From Sorex araneus (lineage: Eukaryota > Chordata > Mammalia > Eulipotyphla > Soricidae), in contig NC_073302.1 of assembly GCF_027595985.1 (NCBI RefSeq), forward strand, positions 214,158,689-214,222,688: 64,000 bases of DNA, written 5' to 3'. Each line of letters starts with the position of its first letter. Position 1 is the first letter of the stretch. The translations under genes and the position numbers were made by a program. Shown one piece after another: positions 23,282-33,100 of this stretch. A model generated the notes under the pieces. That model saw only the letters and a list, made by a program, of their open reading frames with translations, made no database searches and was not told the DNA's origin.

Positions 23282-23734
23282 AGCTTCTAAATGATTAAAA
23301 GTGGACTTCTAGATGAATAAAAGAATAATTTATTTTTTTTCTTTTTGAACTTTGATTCTATGTTACTCCACAATGCAAAGGAATGTGTAGGATATGGGTA
23401 GTACTTTCATATGTTCTGTGTTGTGAAAATTTCTGAATTTGAATTTGCTATCATGTTCTAGATTAAAAGAGATGTGATTTACAATTAGCTAAGTGATGGA
23501 TCAAGACTCAACTTACTTGACTATATTTTTTGATTTATTATTCAGAGTTTATTTCTAAAGGAAACATGTTTCTCACTATAGGTTTATTTGTTGAGGTAGT
23601 TTCTAAGAATGATGCCACTCTGATTTTATGAGGGTATCCTCACTGCAGACTTAAGTGTCATACTTGTGGTTTACGATGGCATCATTCCTACAAGATCTTG
23701 TAAAGTCAGCCCATTAGCACAGAAATGACATTTG

Positions 23735-23855
23735 ATTTAGATTATAAACTCTGCTAGTGCAAGGACCATGTCTATTTTCTTCAGAGTTATTTACACGGTG
23801 CTGAAGGCACTGGCTGTTATATAATATGTAGCTATTTGGTGAATGAATGAATTTA
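23735..23855 (+). mobile_element. L2 (LINE2) 3' end relic
   Basis: TAAACTCTGCTAGTGCAAGG, ACCATGTCTATTTTCTTC, then GGTGAATGAATGAAT in the order of the L2 3' terminus (TAAGCTCC..GAGGGCAGGGAC..TGTCT..TTGTTGAATGAATGA). It is an ancient mammalian repeat, so strong divergence is expected. Confidence 0.65.
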
Positions 23856-24511
23856 AACCTTCTGGGCAACCGCCCCTCTGATCTGGGTAGATAGAAAGGG
23901 ATACAAATGAAACTCAGTGAAAAATATAGAAAACAGAAATTTATTCAAGGGCTATTACTAACATTCACAAAACGAATGATTTCCAAATGTCCACCTTTCC
24001 TGACTTCAGGCTTTTTTTTTTCCTTTTCACCTATAAACTGTGGTAAACTGCAACTGATGGTTTGGATGCTTTTCTCATGGACAAACTAAGAGGTTTTCAC
24101 TAAATTACAAAGCAGAAACATAACCATTGGACAGAAGTAGCTACGTACAGATAAAAAAGACTTCTAAAGTCTTATTCATACAAATGCATTTTAACCAGAA
24201 ACTACTGACAACCAAACTCCAGCACAAAATATAATTATTTTGTTGCTAGAGCAATAAAAGAGAAGGTCAACTTGACCACAATTATGTCAATGTCAAAAAG
24301 CATCAAAAGCAGCAAGTCTTATAATCAGCAACTGCATTTAACTCAAGGGCTATTTCCACACGAGCAAAATATTACAAGGATTTGGTGAGTCACAGTGATT
24401 TCTCAATTGCCTATTTCTTCTCAGAATTTTGCCCCCAGCCCCAGATTGCACTTTTGCTGTTTATGTCTTCTGAAGACATATCCAAAAAGAAAAGATTTAA
24501 CCTATTGTGTC

Positions 24512-24532
24512 TATAGTAGTAGTAGTAGTAGT

Positions 24533-24581
<49 letters not shown>

Positions 24582-24596
24582 TGTTGTTGTTGTTGT
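24512..24596. repeat. (GTA)n then (GTT)n triplet microsatellite
   Basis: About 20 GTA units with one extra-base slip near 24532, followed by five GTT units that run into the tail of the adjacent SINE. Confidence 0.95.
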
Positions 24597-24774
24597 TTTC
24601 TTTGGGGGCCACACCTGACATTGTTCAGGGTTTACTCCTAGCTCTGCACACAGGAATCACTCCTGGTGGTGCTCAGGAAATCATACAGGGTGCATGGGGT
24701 GAGGGGAATGAACCCTATTACCTACCTGCATGCAACACAAGTGTACTACAGGCTGTACTATTTCTCTGGCCAAG
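24597..24774 (-). mobile_element. Old SINE type A
   Basis: Reverse copy: GGGGGCCACACCTGACATTG, TTACTCCTAGCTCTGCACAC, TACTATTTCTCTGGCC. Its tail side has become the triplet microsatellite. Confidence 0.75.
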
Positions 24775-26698
24775 TAAATATTATTATTACAGAATATAAT
24801 TATTGCCTGATGGGCCACATAAGTAAGAGTTACCTCCTCCTACTGTCAAATGTTAAGAGTCATAAGAAATGTACAATTAAACAAGTATGATTAAATAAGT
24901 ATTAATAAGTTTTACTATTTCTCTCTTACATTTTATAATAGAGTATCAGATGTGCTTTCCACTATAATATGAATGTCTTAAAGAATTTCAGATATTCTAT
25001 TTCTTAAAGATAAACCAAGATTCATAAAAAGGGACTAATTTTATCTATTAAAATATAGGTTTACTTACTTGGTTGAATTAAATAATTGAATCACTCTGTT
25101 ATTTTCCACTTTACATTCTATTCTGCTGTTCGTAGATGGCTGGATTTAAAGTTGTAAGAAGGTTTTATTTATATGTCTCAATGTTCCTGACCAACTTGAA
25201 TCAGCATATTAACAAATATTTTTGGAACCATTTTGAAGAAAAGTTGTTTTACTTTTGAATTAAGAAAATTAACAGTATTGAATTGTTGCTGCATTTTGAA
25301 AAATAAAATGAAAACAAAACATTTTTCCTTTATTTGATGTTTTTTTTTTTTCTTAAAAGGAATGGCAGTGTTAGAGTCCTTGCATTCCTTGCAACGATAG
25401 CTACACAAATCCCCAGCAACCTCAATTTCAGGCCAATTCTCCTTTTCACACACATCACTTCCATGAGACAGATTGTGAATGTCGGTTTGTTTAGATATCC
25501 ACTGTTCTCCTAACATTAATTTCATGTGTATAGAGATGAACTGGTACTGTGAGGGAAAACAAACAAAATTCAGCACAAAAAATTTAATTATCAGAAATGA
25601 ACACTGGTGTTTGATCAAATAGATGCAAAATATGACTCTTGTTGGGAATTTAAGATTATCTCTGAAAGATAATTAATATTCTTGGGGTTGTTTTAGACTA
25701 GAACGTAAGAATTATTGGTTCTACTTTGCTTAATTTATCTCAATGAGAGATTTCACAACGTTCTATACTTTGATGAATTAATTTATTTAACTTCTCAGTG
25801 TTAATAACATTGATGAGAATGAAGAAATTATAATAGACCATAGGAACAAACAATTTTAGCAGTAATCTAGCTAGTCCTTCTTCACTAATAATATACCTTA
25901 TTAATTTCCTTGTTCAATAAATCATATGATGGAAAATAAAAGTATTTAATAGATATTATGTGTTTGCATTTATAATTCATTATAAATGAATAACCATTTA
26001 AATTGGAATAAATTATTTTATTTTAAATAAAATGTGGCATTTATCAACTAAAAAAAGCTAAAATTATGGGGTTTTCTTGATAAATTAGTGATTTTAGGAA
26101 TATTTTGAAGAGAACCACCATTCATTTTCCATCTATGAGTGATTATATGTGGACAATTTATCTTTTTTTTAACACTAGCCTTATTTAAGCTTTAAACAAA
26201 TATGTATCTATTAAATTTAATATTTAATGTCCTATGTACATTTTAAATCCATGTCTATATTAGGCATTTTGTTTAAAATTGTTTACTTGGCATACATTTA
26301 AATGCATTTTTAGAGTTGACCAGAGACACATATGTAAGTATTCAGTTTTCATCAAATTATAGTAGTAGTTTTATATATTTTTAGGTCTTTGGTAAAAATT
26401 GTTTATCACATAAGCACAATAAAGTCTCAAATTGATAGCAGCTTATATAAAATATGTTAACACTGTCATTGCTTCATCTTGGTTACAAGGCTTTTTAACA
26501 ATAGGTAGGAAGCTATAAGTATAGAAATAGCACCTTTTTTAGCCATGCCATTCACATATTGCAATTGGATTTTATTCTAAAATAGAATTCTGTTTTACTG
26601 TAAGATTCAGAACACAGTGTATTGGTCAATAGAATATGTTCTTTCATTCCAGGGCAGAGTAACAGTTGGTCAAGGGATCTAAATGAGATCTGTGTTTT
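24775..26698. other. AT-rich intergenic DNA
   Basis: No clear interspersed repeat. It contains the exon-like minus-strand segment at about 25.3-25.55 kb, listed separately. Confidence 0.4.
25329..25546 (-). other. Possible exon-like segment with strong acceptor (unrecognised)
   Basis: On the minus strand a pyrimidine-rich TTTTGTTTGTTTTCCCTCACAG ends at 25547, a good splice acceptor, and the sequence after it stays open for about 125 codons in the frame that runs 25618-25178 (for example GEQWISKQTDIHNLSHGSDV, CEKENWPEIEVAGDLCSYRC). An A12 run lies near 25344, and AATAAA at 25334-25329. It could be a non-coding RNA exon, a decayed retrocopy or chance. I do not recognise the peptide. Confidence 0.15.
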
Positions 26699-26841
26699 TG
26701 GTTTTATTTTCTCTTTAGTTTTTGTCCACATCTGGAGATACTCAGGGTTTACTCCTGGCTCTGCTCTTAGGTTTCATTGCTGACAAGGTTCAGGGGACCC
26801 TATATGGCAACACCTTATTCTCTGTTCTATCTCTACATCAC
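26699..26841 (-). mobile_element. Old SINE type A relic
   Basis: Reverse order: CACATCTGGAGATACTCAGG, GTTTACTCCTGGCTCTGCTC, GGGGACCCTATATGGCAACA. The head is eroded. Confidence 0.6.
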
Positions 26842-27199
26842 CAATGTTTGTTTTGTTATTGTTCATTAAGGCATTATGATCTATAAAGTTATCCATTATT
26901 GAGTTTTAGGCAACCTGAGGATATATGCGCAGAAATCTCTGACGGTACGATTAGTGTTGAATTATGTTTCTTATCCTGCATAAATTGGTCATTTAGTAGA
27001 TTGATGAGTAAGAATTCTATGTATTAGAATATAGCATATTGATGGAGTTGTACTGTTGGTTGTATTGTTACTGGATATTTTCATAAAACTAGCAATTTTT
27101 GAGATGATAATATTGGGAAGTTTCGAGCTGATCCATTGGTGAGAGTATAGAAAGAAAAATATTCTAAATGCCTTTTGCAAGGTTTGTGAGTACTTTTTT

Positions 27200-27330
27200 T
27201 TTGGTTGGTTGGTTTTTGTAGTTAAAGACCATCTCCAGTGATGTTTGTGTGACAATTTTGTTATGAATCAAACTTAGAGCCTCACAGATGCATTTACTCT
27301 ATCACTTGAGCTATCTTCCTACACCCAGAT
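27200..27330 (-). mobile_element. Possible ancient tRNA-derived SINE relic
   Basis: GAATCAAACTTAGAGCCTCA ... GCATTTACTCTATCACTTGAGC ordering resembles a reverse tRNA-like head. Very diverged. Confidence 0.3.
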
Positions 27331-27444
27331 TCTTGAATTTAATGCCAAAACTGAAGTGAATATGTATTTTTTACTAGTTGATGAAAGGGACTGGTTTCAG
27401 GAAAACATTTCACTCCCCTGGCGTGCATGAAGTTTATAGAATGC

Positions 27445-27598
27445 AGAGCTGAGGCTAGAGACAGCAACAATGAGTGAATACCTGTCTTTCACTACACAAC
27501 TGGGGGTGCATCCTGAGCATTGCATATGGCCCCCTGAGTCCCACCTAGAGTGATCCCTGAATGCAGCCAAGTTCTGTGAACCATGGAGACATATCTAT
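27445..27598 (+). mobile_element. Old SINE type A relic
   Basis: Forward: GCATTGCATATGGCCCCCTGA, CACCTAGAGTGATCCCTGAA, TGCAGCCAAGTTCTGTGAA. The head is weak and there is no A-tail. Confidence 0.5.
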
Positions 27599-28735
27599 TA
27601 CTTTGAATGGTATTCATTTTTGAGTATTTCCCTCATTCTCCTCCTGCTCTTCTTCACTCTCATATTCTCTATACTCTGCCTCACAAAACATTCAAAGTTC
27701 ATGAATTTTTTATGTGAGGTACAATAATTTTACTGTGAAATGATAGAAATGGCTAGGTTAAAAGATGTGCCAACAAATTTAGATGAAGAAAAGCATACAT
27801 TTAAAAATGAGACTTAAAGTTATTTGATTTACAAAGATTATTTAAAAATTTAAACCTAGAAAAGTGGACAGAGGAGATATTTTATAACCATAGAGAGAAT
27901 AAAGAGGTGAATTTCACATTTCCTTGGCAAAGTCTCTGATAGTCACCTCTGTATTCTTTGATCTAGTCCCAGTTAATGGTTTCCAAGGGAGCATCCAAAT
28001 GTTTCTTCATAATTTTACTCTCATAAACAGTTCACTCTAATGCTAGCTTTCATCTCTAATGCCCCAGTCAGTCAGCTGATCAATGCATTAAAATATCTTT
28101 CCTTCAGCTCCCAACCACCCTGTTGTTGAGTTTTATTGTTTTCTTATAGTTTTCCCTACTGCTTGGTCAATTGGGGTTTTAAAATACAAATCACTTCCCT
28201 CCTCCCCCACTCCAACATTTGTTCTTAAGAATTATGGTCACAGAATACAATCCTTCAGCCACTAAGATTTCTGAGTTTTTAGGTGTTAGTGATTTTTGAA
28301 TGGCCTGCCAAATTTTTACATATGCGGATGATGATTCTGTTCAAAAACTTAAGTAACCTGCAAACAACTTTTTGTCCTCTAATTCTACTGATTTATTTTG
28401 TTTGCTATGATGGTTTGGGAAAGTTTTAACACCTCTGTTCAGCGGAGAAAGAAAACAAAAAGACAAAACCAATCTTAAAGCCCTCTAAACAAGTTGAAAA
28501 TAGTCCTCTGGAAAAAAGCATTCACAGTAAAACAAATTGCCAGTTTCTCTCCATGGTTGCCTGCTTGGGAGGAGCCGGTTTTGCTATTCATGCCCCTTTC
28601 TTATGCAATGGTTAATGACTTTTAGGGTTGTTTGGAGGTTTGTTTCTGCTGAGTCACTAAATTGTGCGTTTTGGTCCCCAGGTGCTTTTCATTCTACTAG
28701 TGGAACATGCAATTGAGAATGTGTTGCGTGACTGT
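27599..28735. other. LRP1B upstream flank, repeat-poor
   Basis: No SINE or L1 copies. Composition becomes less AT-rich from about 28450 towards the CpG island. It carries the AP-1/MARE-like site listed separately. Confidence 0.45.
28647..28656 (+). promoter_or_regulatory. AP-1 / MARE-like site upstream of LRP1B
   Basis: TGCTGAGTCA matches the MAF recognition element core with an embedded AP-1 heptamer (TGAGTCA). It lies about 0.9 kb upstream of the LRP1B start codon in repeat-free sequence. The motif match is direct; function is inferred from position only. Confidence 0.3.
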
Positions 28736-28778
28736 TTTTGTGTGTGTGTGTGCGTGTGTGTGTGTGTGTGGTGTGTAG
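28736..28778. repeat. (GT)n microsatellite upstream of LRP1B
   Basis: GT dinucleotide run with single CG and GG interruptions, about 0.8 kb upstream of the LRP1B ATG. It is complementary in composition to the CA/CG tract 0.5 kb downstream. Confidence 0.9.
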
Positions 28779-29131
28779 CTGAGGACACCATTTCCCTGAG
28801 AGCAGCCCAGTCACTTGGCATGTCCTTCCTTTCTGAGAAGGAAGGTTTCAGGGCGCAAAACGAACAAATCTGCTCTGCCTAGAAAAGCATCCCATCGCTA
28901 GAGCTGCACATTCCGAACTGACTGTTAAATGCGGGGCTTCCTGGGCGTCTGGCTGGCTCAGTCCAACGCAGAAGTCTCCCCCCATCCCTCAAGACCCCAA
29001 TCCCTCCAGAACCCCCGCTTGGAGTTACTTTGCCTTCAAGGAGACCGAGCAATAATTGGGATCTGAGGCGCTGTCCGTGCGCGGGGGGTCTTTCCCCGCT
29101 GTGCTCCACGCCTCCTACTAAGTAATCGAGG

Positions 29132-29139
29132 TGATTGAT
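29132..29139 (+). promoter_or_regulatory. PBX/HOX-type composite motif
   Basis: TGATTGAT followed by GG matches the classical PBX-HOX heterodimer site. It sits in the CpG island about 400 bp upstream of the LRP1B ATG. A single short motif can occur by chance, so this is a weak call. Confidence 0.2.
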
Positions 29140-29224
29140 GGGGCGACGGAGGGGAGTGCGCTGGACCCGGTGATTCATCAGTAAATTCCCATCCGCTGGC
29201 ATCTCTCGCTGCCCCTCTTGCGTG

Positions 29225-29230
29225 ATGTAA
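29225..29230 (+). promoter_or_regulatory. Start-stop upstream open reading frame (ATG-TAA)
   Basis: An ATG immediately followed by TAA lies in the probable LRP1B leader. Start-stop elements in 5' leaders are known to stall or divert scanning ribosomes. The same bases (GTAAGA at 29227) also resemble a splice donor, so the site might instead be used, or removed, by 5' UTR splicing. Whether it is transcribed depends on the unknown start site. Confidence 0.3.
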
Positions 29231-29280
29231 GATCAGACGTACCCTGCATCGAAAAGTCAAGACACACGGGCGGCTCGCTC

Positions 29281-29351
29281 GCGCGCACACACAGACGCGC
29301 ACACACACGCGCACACACGCGCACGCACACACACACACTCTCTCTCTCCCG
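29281..29351. repeat. Alternating CA/CG microsatellite plus CT run in the LRP1B leader
   Basis: About 58 bases of alternating purine-pyrimidine sequence mixing CA and CG steps, followed by (CT)n. It lies roughly 200-260 bases upstream of the start codon. Such tracts can adopt Z-DNA. Confidence 0.85.
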
Positions 29352-29537
29352 GCGCCACCGCGCATCCCTCACACCTCCAGACCCCACTCCCGGCAGGAGA
29401 CGGCGGACCGGCCGGGCTCCGCGCTGAAGCATCCCCGGTGACAGCTGCAGATGACGCCGCCGGGCTCGGGGCTCGGGGCCGCCGCCACCGCCGCGCCGGG
29501 CCGTGTCCAGCGCCGGCTCCCGCGCCGACAGGGCACC

Positions 29538-29619
29538 ATGTCCGAGTTCCTGCTGGCCATCCTCACTCTCTCGGGATTACTGCCCGGCGCCAAGGTGCTG
29601 ACCGCGGGGGCTGCGCGAG
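29538..29619 (+). CDS. LRP1B: LRP1B first coding exon (signal peptide exon, partial gene)
   Basis: This exon encodes 27 residues beginning [20 protein letters not shown] plus one base of the next codon. From memory of human LRP1B, which starts [20 protein letters not shown], about 22 of 27 residues agree. LRP1B is a giant LDL-receptor-family endocytic receptor of the plasma membrane, with LDLR class A, EGF-like and beta-propeller domains; here only the hydrophobic signal peptide and the first few mature residues are present. The ATG has A at -3. The exon ends CGAG and is followed by a strong donor, GTAAGG, at 29620. It ends in phase 1, so a leftover G would complete Asp in the next exon, as the human protein predicts. 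No ligand-binding exon follows within the remaining 34 kb, in keeping with the very long first intron known for this gene. Confidence 0.93.
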
Positions 29620-29730
29620 GTAAGGAGCGCACACGCCCGGGTCCCCGTCCCTGTCCTGGCTCCCCGGCTGGGCGCCGCGGGCGCGCAGTGAGTGCTGAAA
29701 CTTAAGTCCTTGCGGCCCCGCGCCGGGTTC

Positions 29731-29763
29731 GGGTTGGGTAGGGGGTGGCAGGGGCGAGGGGGG
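29731..29763 (+). other. G-quadruplex-type G-run cluster in proximal intron 1
   Basis: Six runs of three or more G separated by one- to four-base loops lie on the coding strand about 110 bases after the LRP1B splice donor. The pattern satisfies the usual G3+N1-7 rule. Folding is inferred, not shown. Confidence 0.45.
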
Positions 29764-30190
29764 CCGTTTTGGAGCAGGTGCCCGAGTCCCGAGCCGCTTC
29801 TGCCACCCGCCACCCCCAACCCGCTTTGGCCGGCGACCAGTGCCCGGGTTTTGTCCCCCACCCCCGCCTTCCCGCTGCCCCGGTGCCTTTGCGCTTGACT
29901 GCGCGTCTCGGTGCGCGCATCCCCAGCGCTGCGGAGGTTGGCATTGGTGGGGGGGGGCATGTGGCATTTGCAGGAGTTGCCTCCCCGCCGACGCTTGGGG
30001 CTTTGCTGCTGTGGAGGGCTCGGGGTTGCCTTCGTCTTAGGTGGGGTCTCGCTCAACTTAGCTCCGACGCGAAGTTCTTGACCTGCGGTTCCCCCGCCCC
30101 CCTTGGTGGGTGCAGAGATGAGAAAGTGCCCGCTAGAGCCCTGTCTGTAAAACTGTCATTTTCCTGGGGAGAAAGCGCGGTGATTCCCGA

Positions 30191-33100
30191 CGCCTAGGCG
30201 GTCGTGCAGGGCACTGTGAAGACAGGCACCTATTTGACTCGACTTTTTTGAATTTGTATTTATTTTTAACCCAAAGGTCTAGAGCAAGGCCCTTGGTACT
30301 TGAAAAGCTAGCCATCACAGGCGTCTGGCTCTTGATATGCGTTTCAAATAGTTGGTGAAAGGCAGAAGTTTAAAAGGAAATTTGCAGGAGGATTTGTAGA
30401 GGAGAGAGAAGTTGGGGATGACTGCAAAGCTGGATTCTGAAACTTTTAATCTGGAAACCCAGGAATCCCTGTGTAACTTTGGGTATTTGAGACAACCGTT
30501 GCACAGATCTTAGAAAGAGAGAGAAAGCAGTAGATGGATATTTGGGTCGTTGGCACTGAAATGGTTAACTGCTTAAAGAAAACTAGAAATCTCCTTACAA
30601 ATCATAACAGAAGTTTGTATGGCCTTATATAAAGTCTATTTAGAAAAAAAAATGAGACAGGAAAGATACCTAGATCCTAGTGTTAACAAATAAGGAAAAT
30701 GCAAATTGACAAAATTATTCTTTGATTATAGCAAAGAGTAAGGGGATGAATTTTGGTGTTCCGACTCAATCTACAGTTGGCAACCAGCTTATAGTCATTG
30801 AAGGTATATACACAAACCATTTTCTTTCCTGACTAACAAAGACTAATATGAGTTCCTTTAGAAAGTGTGATATTATCAGAGTGATAATCTTTTGAACGTA
30901 ACATTGCCACTTAACTATGTCGCTTCTGAACTTGCCTTAACTTGCCTTGAAGTTGGTGTGGAACAGTGAACACTGTACTGATAAAATGGAAGTGGTGCAC
31001 GGCTCTAACATGGAATGATGATCTCTTTGATCTGGAACCATCAGTTCTCAGGCTTTCTTATGAAGAATGTTTGAAGTTGGACCTGAGCAAATGAACAGAA
31101 TGAAGGTTTTCAGCCCTCTGTGCTAGCAAAATGTGATGGCAGACTGGCTTACTGCTGCTGGGCTCTTTCTATAGGATATTCTATATCCTGAACTTTGCCC
31201 TCACCAGAGCAAGTCCTTGGTGACTGTATATGCATTGATAAGGAAATGGCATTTGCGACTATCATTGCAATGAATACCTAAAGTGAATTTTACAGGAAAT
31301 AAAAAATTAAGCATATAAAGCCCTGATTCTCTTCTCAGATAAACAAAATATAATTTGAGGTCAGTTTCACAGAGGTTAAGGGACATAAGAAGAAATAGAA
31401 AGGGAACACTTAAAGGACCGCTGCTTTTATTAAAAAAAGTAAAAAGTAAGATAGTACAATGTTGTTTCACAATGTCAGCACAAAATGTAATTTATAAGGT
31501 TTTGTAAGTAAAAATAGAGACCAACACTTTACCACTGTTACATATATTTAACACAACTTTTAAAACTGCTAGGAAAAAAAGCTGTAATTGTCACAGCTTA
31601 TAAAAAGTGAAAAGGGTGGGTCCCATTTAGAAAAAAAAAGATGTTGTTGAAAGTTAAAAAAGAAGGTGCTGCTGCATTATGACAAACTTCCCGCAGTGAA
31701 GCGTTGAAATAGAAGATATGGGGATATAAACTTAAGAAAGAGGTTAATGAGATGAAGCTCTCTGCACAGGTTCTGTCAATTGTCTTTGTAAGAACAAAAC
31801 AGACATGTGAATTATACAGGTTTATTTTCTAATGCAAGAGCTAGTTTATTGCCACAAAATTATAAACCGATCTTAACTTCTCTAAATACTTGTTGGTCAA
31901 TGGATGTCTACTTAAACTGAATAAAATAAATAGCACCCTTGCTTTTCATTGTGGATTTATGAGTTACAAAAGAAACAAAAAAGGTACTTGTATGTTCCAG
32001 TTCAGTTTATATACACCCACTTATACTTCAACTCCATAATGTTTATTTTCTTAGTTTATATTGATCTGATGCAGAGTTAAGCTAATGGACATGTCAGTTC
32101 TTATTAGATTGTATCATATTTGAAAAAGGAAACATCTTTGTAACTCCTAATAGAAAAATATACAGAAATCATACTCACTGGGGAGCAACTGGTGTGTCAT
32201 ATAACAATGTCTTGTCATATCAAAGTATTGCTTAATAAGATTTAAGACTTAAAAGGAAGTATAAATTGTCAAACTTCTGATGAGAAGGGGTAGAGATAAC
32301 TAAAAGTGAGTATTTCTGAGTAGGTCAAATTCTTGACTGTTCAGATGAGGAAATATTTTCAAGTATTTTAAGTTTTTGCTGTTGTAATAATTTTCATATG
32401 CATGTCTATAAATCACAGAAAACAATGTGATGTAAAAAACTTATCTTTCTTTACTCAGACTAAACTTATCCATGTACCTCTCCCTCATATTCCATAAATG
32501 CCATTAGTGTTTATGGAAACACTAACAGTGCCCTCAGATCTTGGGTTTAGTTTGCTCTATTCTGGTTTCCTTCATCCTCTTTCTCTTTTTCTCAAGCTCA
32601 TGTGGAAGATGGAATGAAGAAAATGAGTCAATAGGAAAATTAAGGAAAAATGTGTTAAAACAAGAAGAAAAATTGAATTGCAGAAAACTGATTAAGTGAG
32701 AGAAAGCCAAATGATAAACGTAGGAAAACACTGAATTCAAATTTGTCTTTCAAAGGGTCAAAATACCTTTAGACACATAATATATCCTTAAAATAAATAG
32801 ATAATCATATTTCATAATGCATATCATATTAAATATTATCATAGATAAATAATGTAAATATACCTGCAAAAGTGAAATGTTGATATAATTACATATTTAA
32901 ATGCAGAATGATATATGAAGTTATTAGTGAAAACATATTAACTGTACTAGATTATTAAAACATGTTATATTTAAAAACAAATGTGTGGGAACTCAGAATA
33001 GGTAGATAATGTATGATATGATGTATTCTCAAAAATAAGATGGCACTTTCTAAATGCTACTTATTATTCAAGGTAGAAACATGCTTACATTTCATTAGTA

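Larger units (their letters stand above)
29040..29537 (+). other. LRP1B: Probable LRP1B 5' untranslated region (5' boundary not determined)
   Basis: GC-rich sequence immediately upstream of the LRP1B start codon and inside the CpG island. It contains a CA/CG alternating tract (29281-29338) followed by a short CT run, an ATG directly followed by a stop codon (29225-29230), and an ATG at 29451 that is in frame with the LRP1B ATG and has no intervening stop. The transcription start cannot be placed from sequence alone; no TATA box is evident, as is usual for CpG-island promoters. Confidence 0.5.
28930..30190. promoter_or_regulatory. LRP1B: CpG island promoter of LRP1B
   Basis: This is the only long stretch in the window with high GC and abundant undepleted CpG, in sharp contrast to the AT-rich flanks. 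It spans the probable transcription start, the first coding exon (29538-29619) and the first 0.5 kb of intron 1. The boundaries are estimated by eye. No interspersed repeats fall within it. Open reading frames of 60-160 codons on both strands here are expected from low stop-codon frequency in GC-rich DNA and are not called as genes. Confidence 0.85.

Noticed and set aside
24411-24614. Poly-Thr/Tyr frame on the minus strand.
   Set aside because: Translation of the (GTA)n(GTT)n microsatellite.
29563-30056. Overlapping open frames of 60-160 codons on both strands around the CpG island (for example 29577-30056 minus, 29745-30197 plus).
   Set aside because: High GC lowers stop-codon frequency. 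The frames overlap each other and LRP1B exon 1 or its intron start, and show only Pro/Arg/Gly-rich composition with no recognisable domain.
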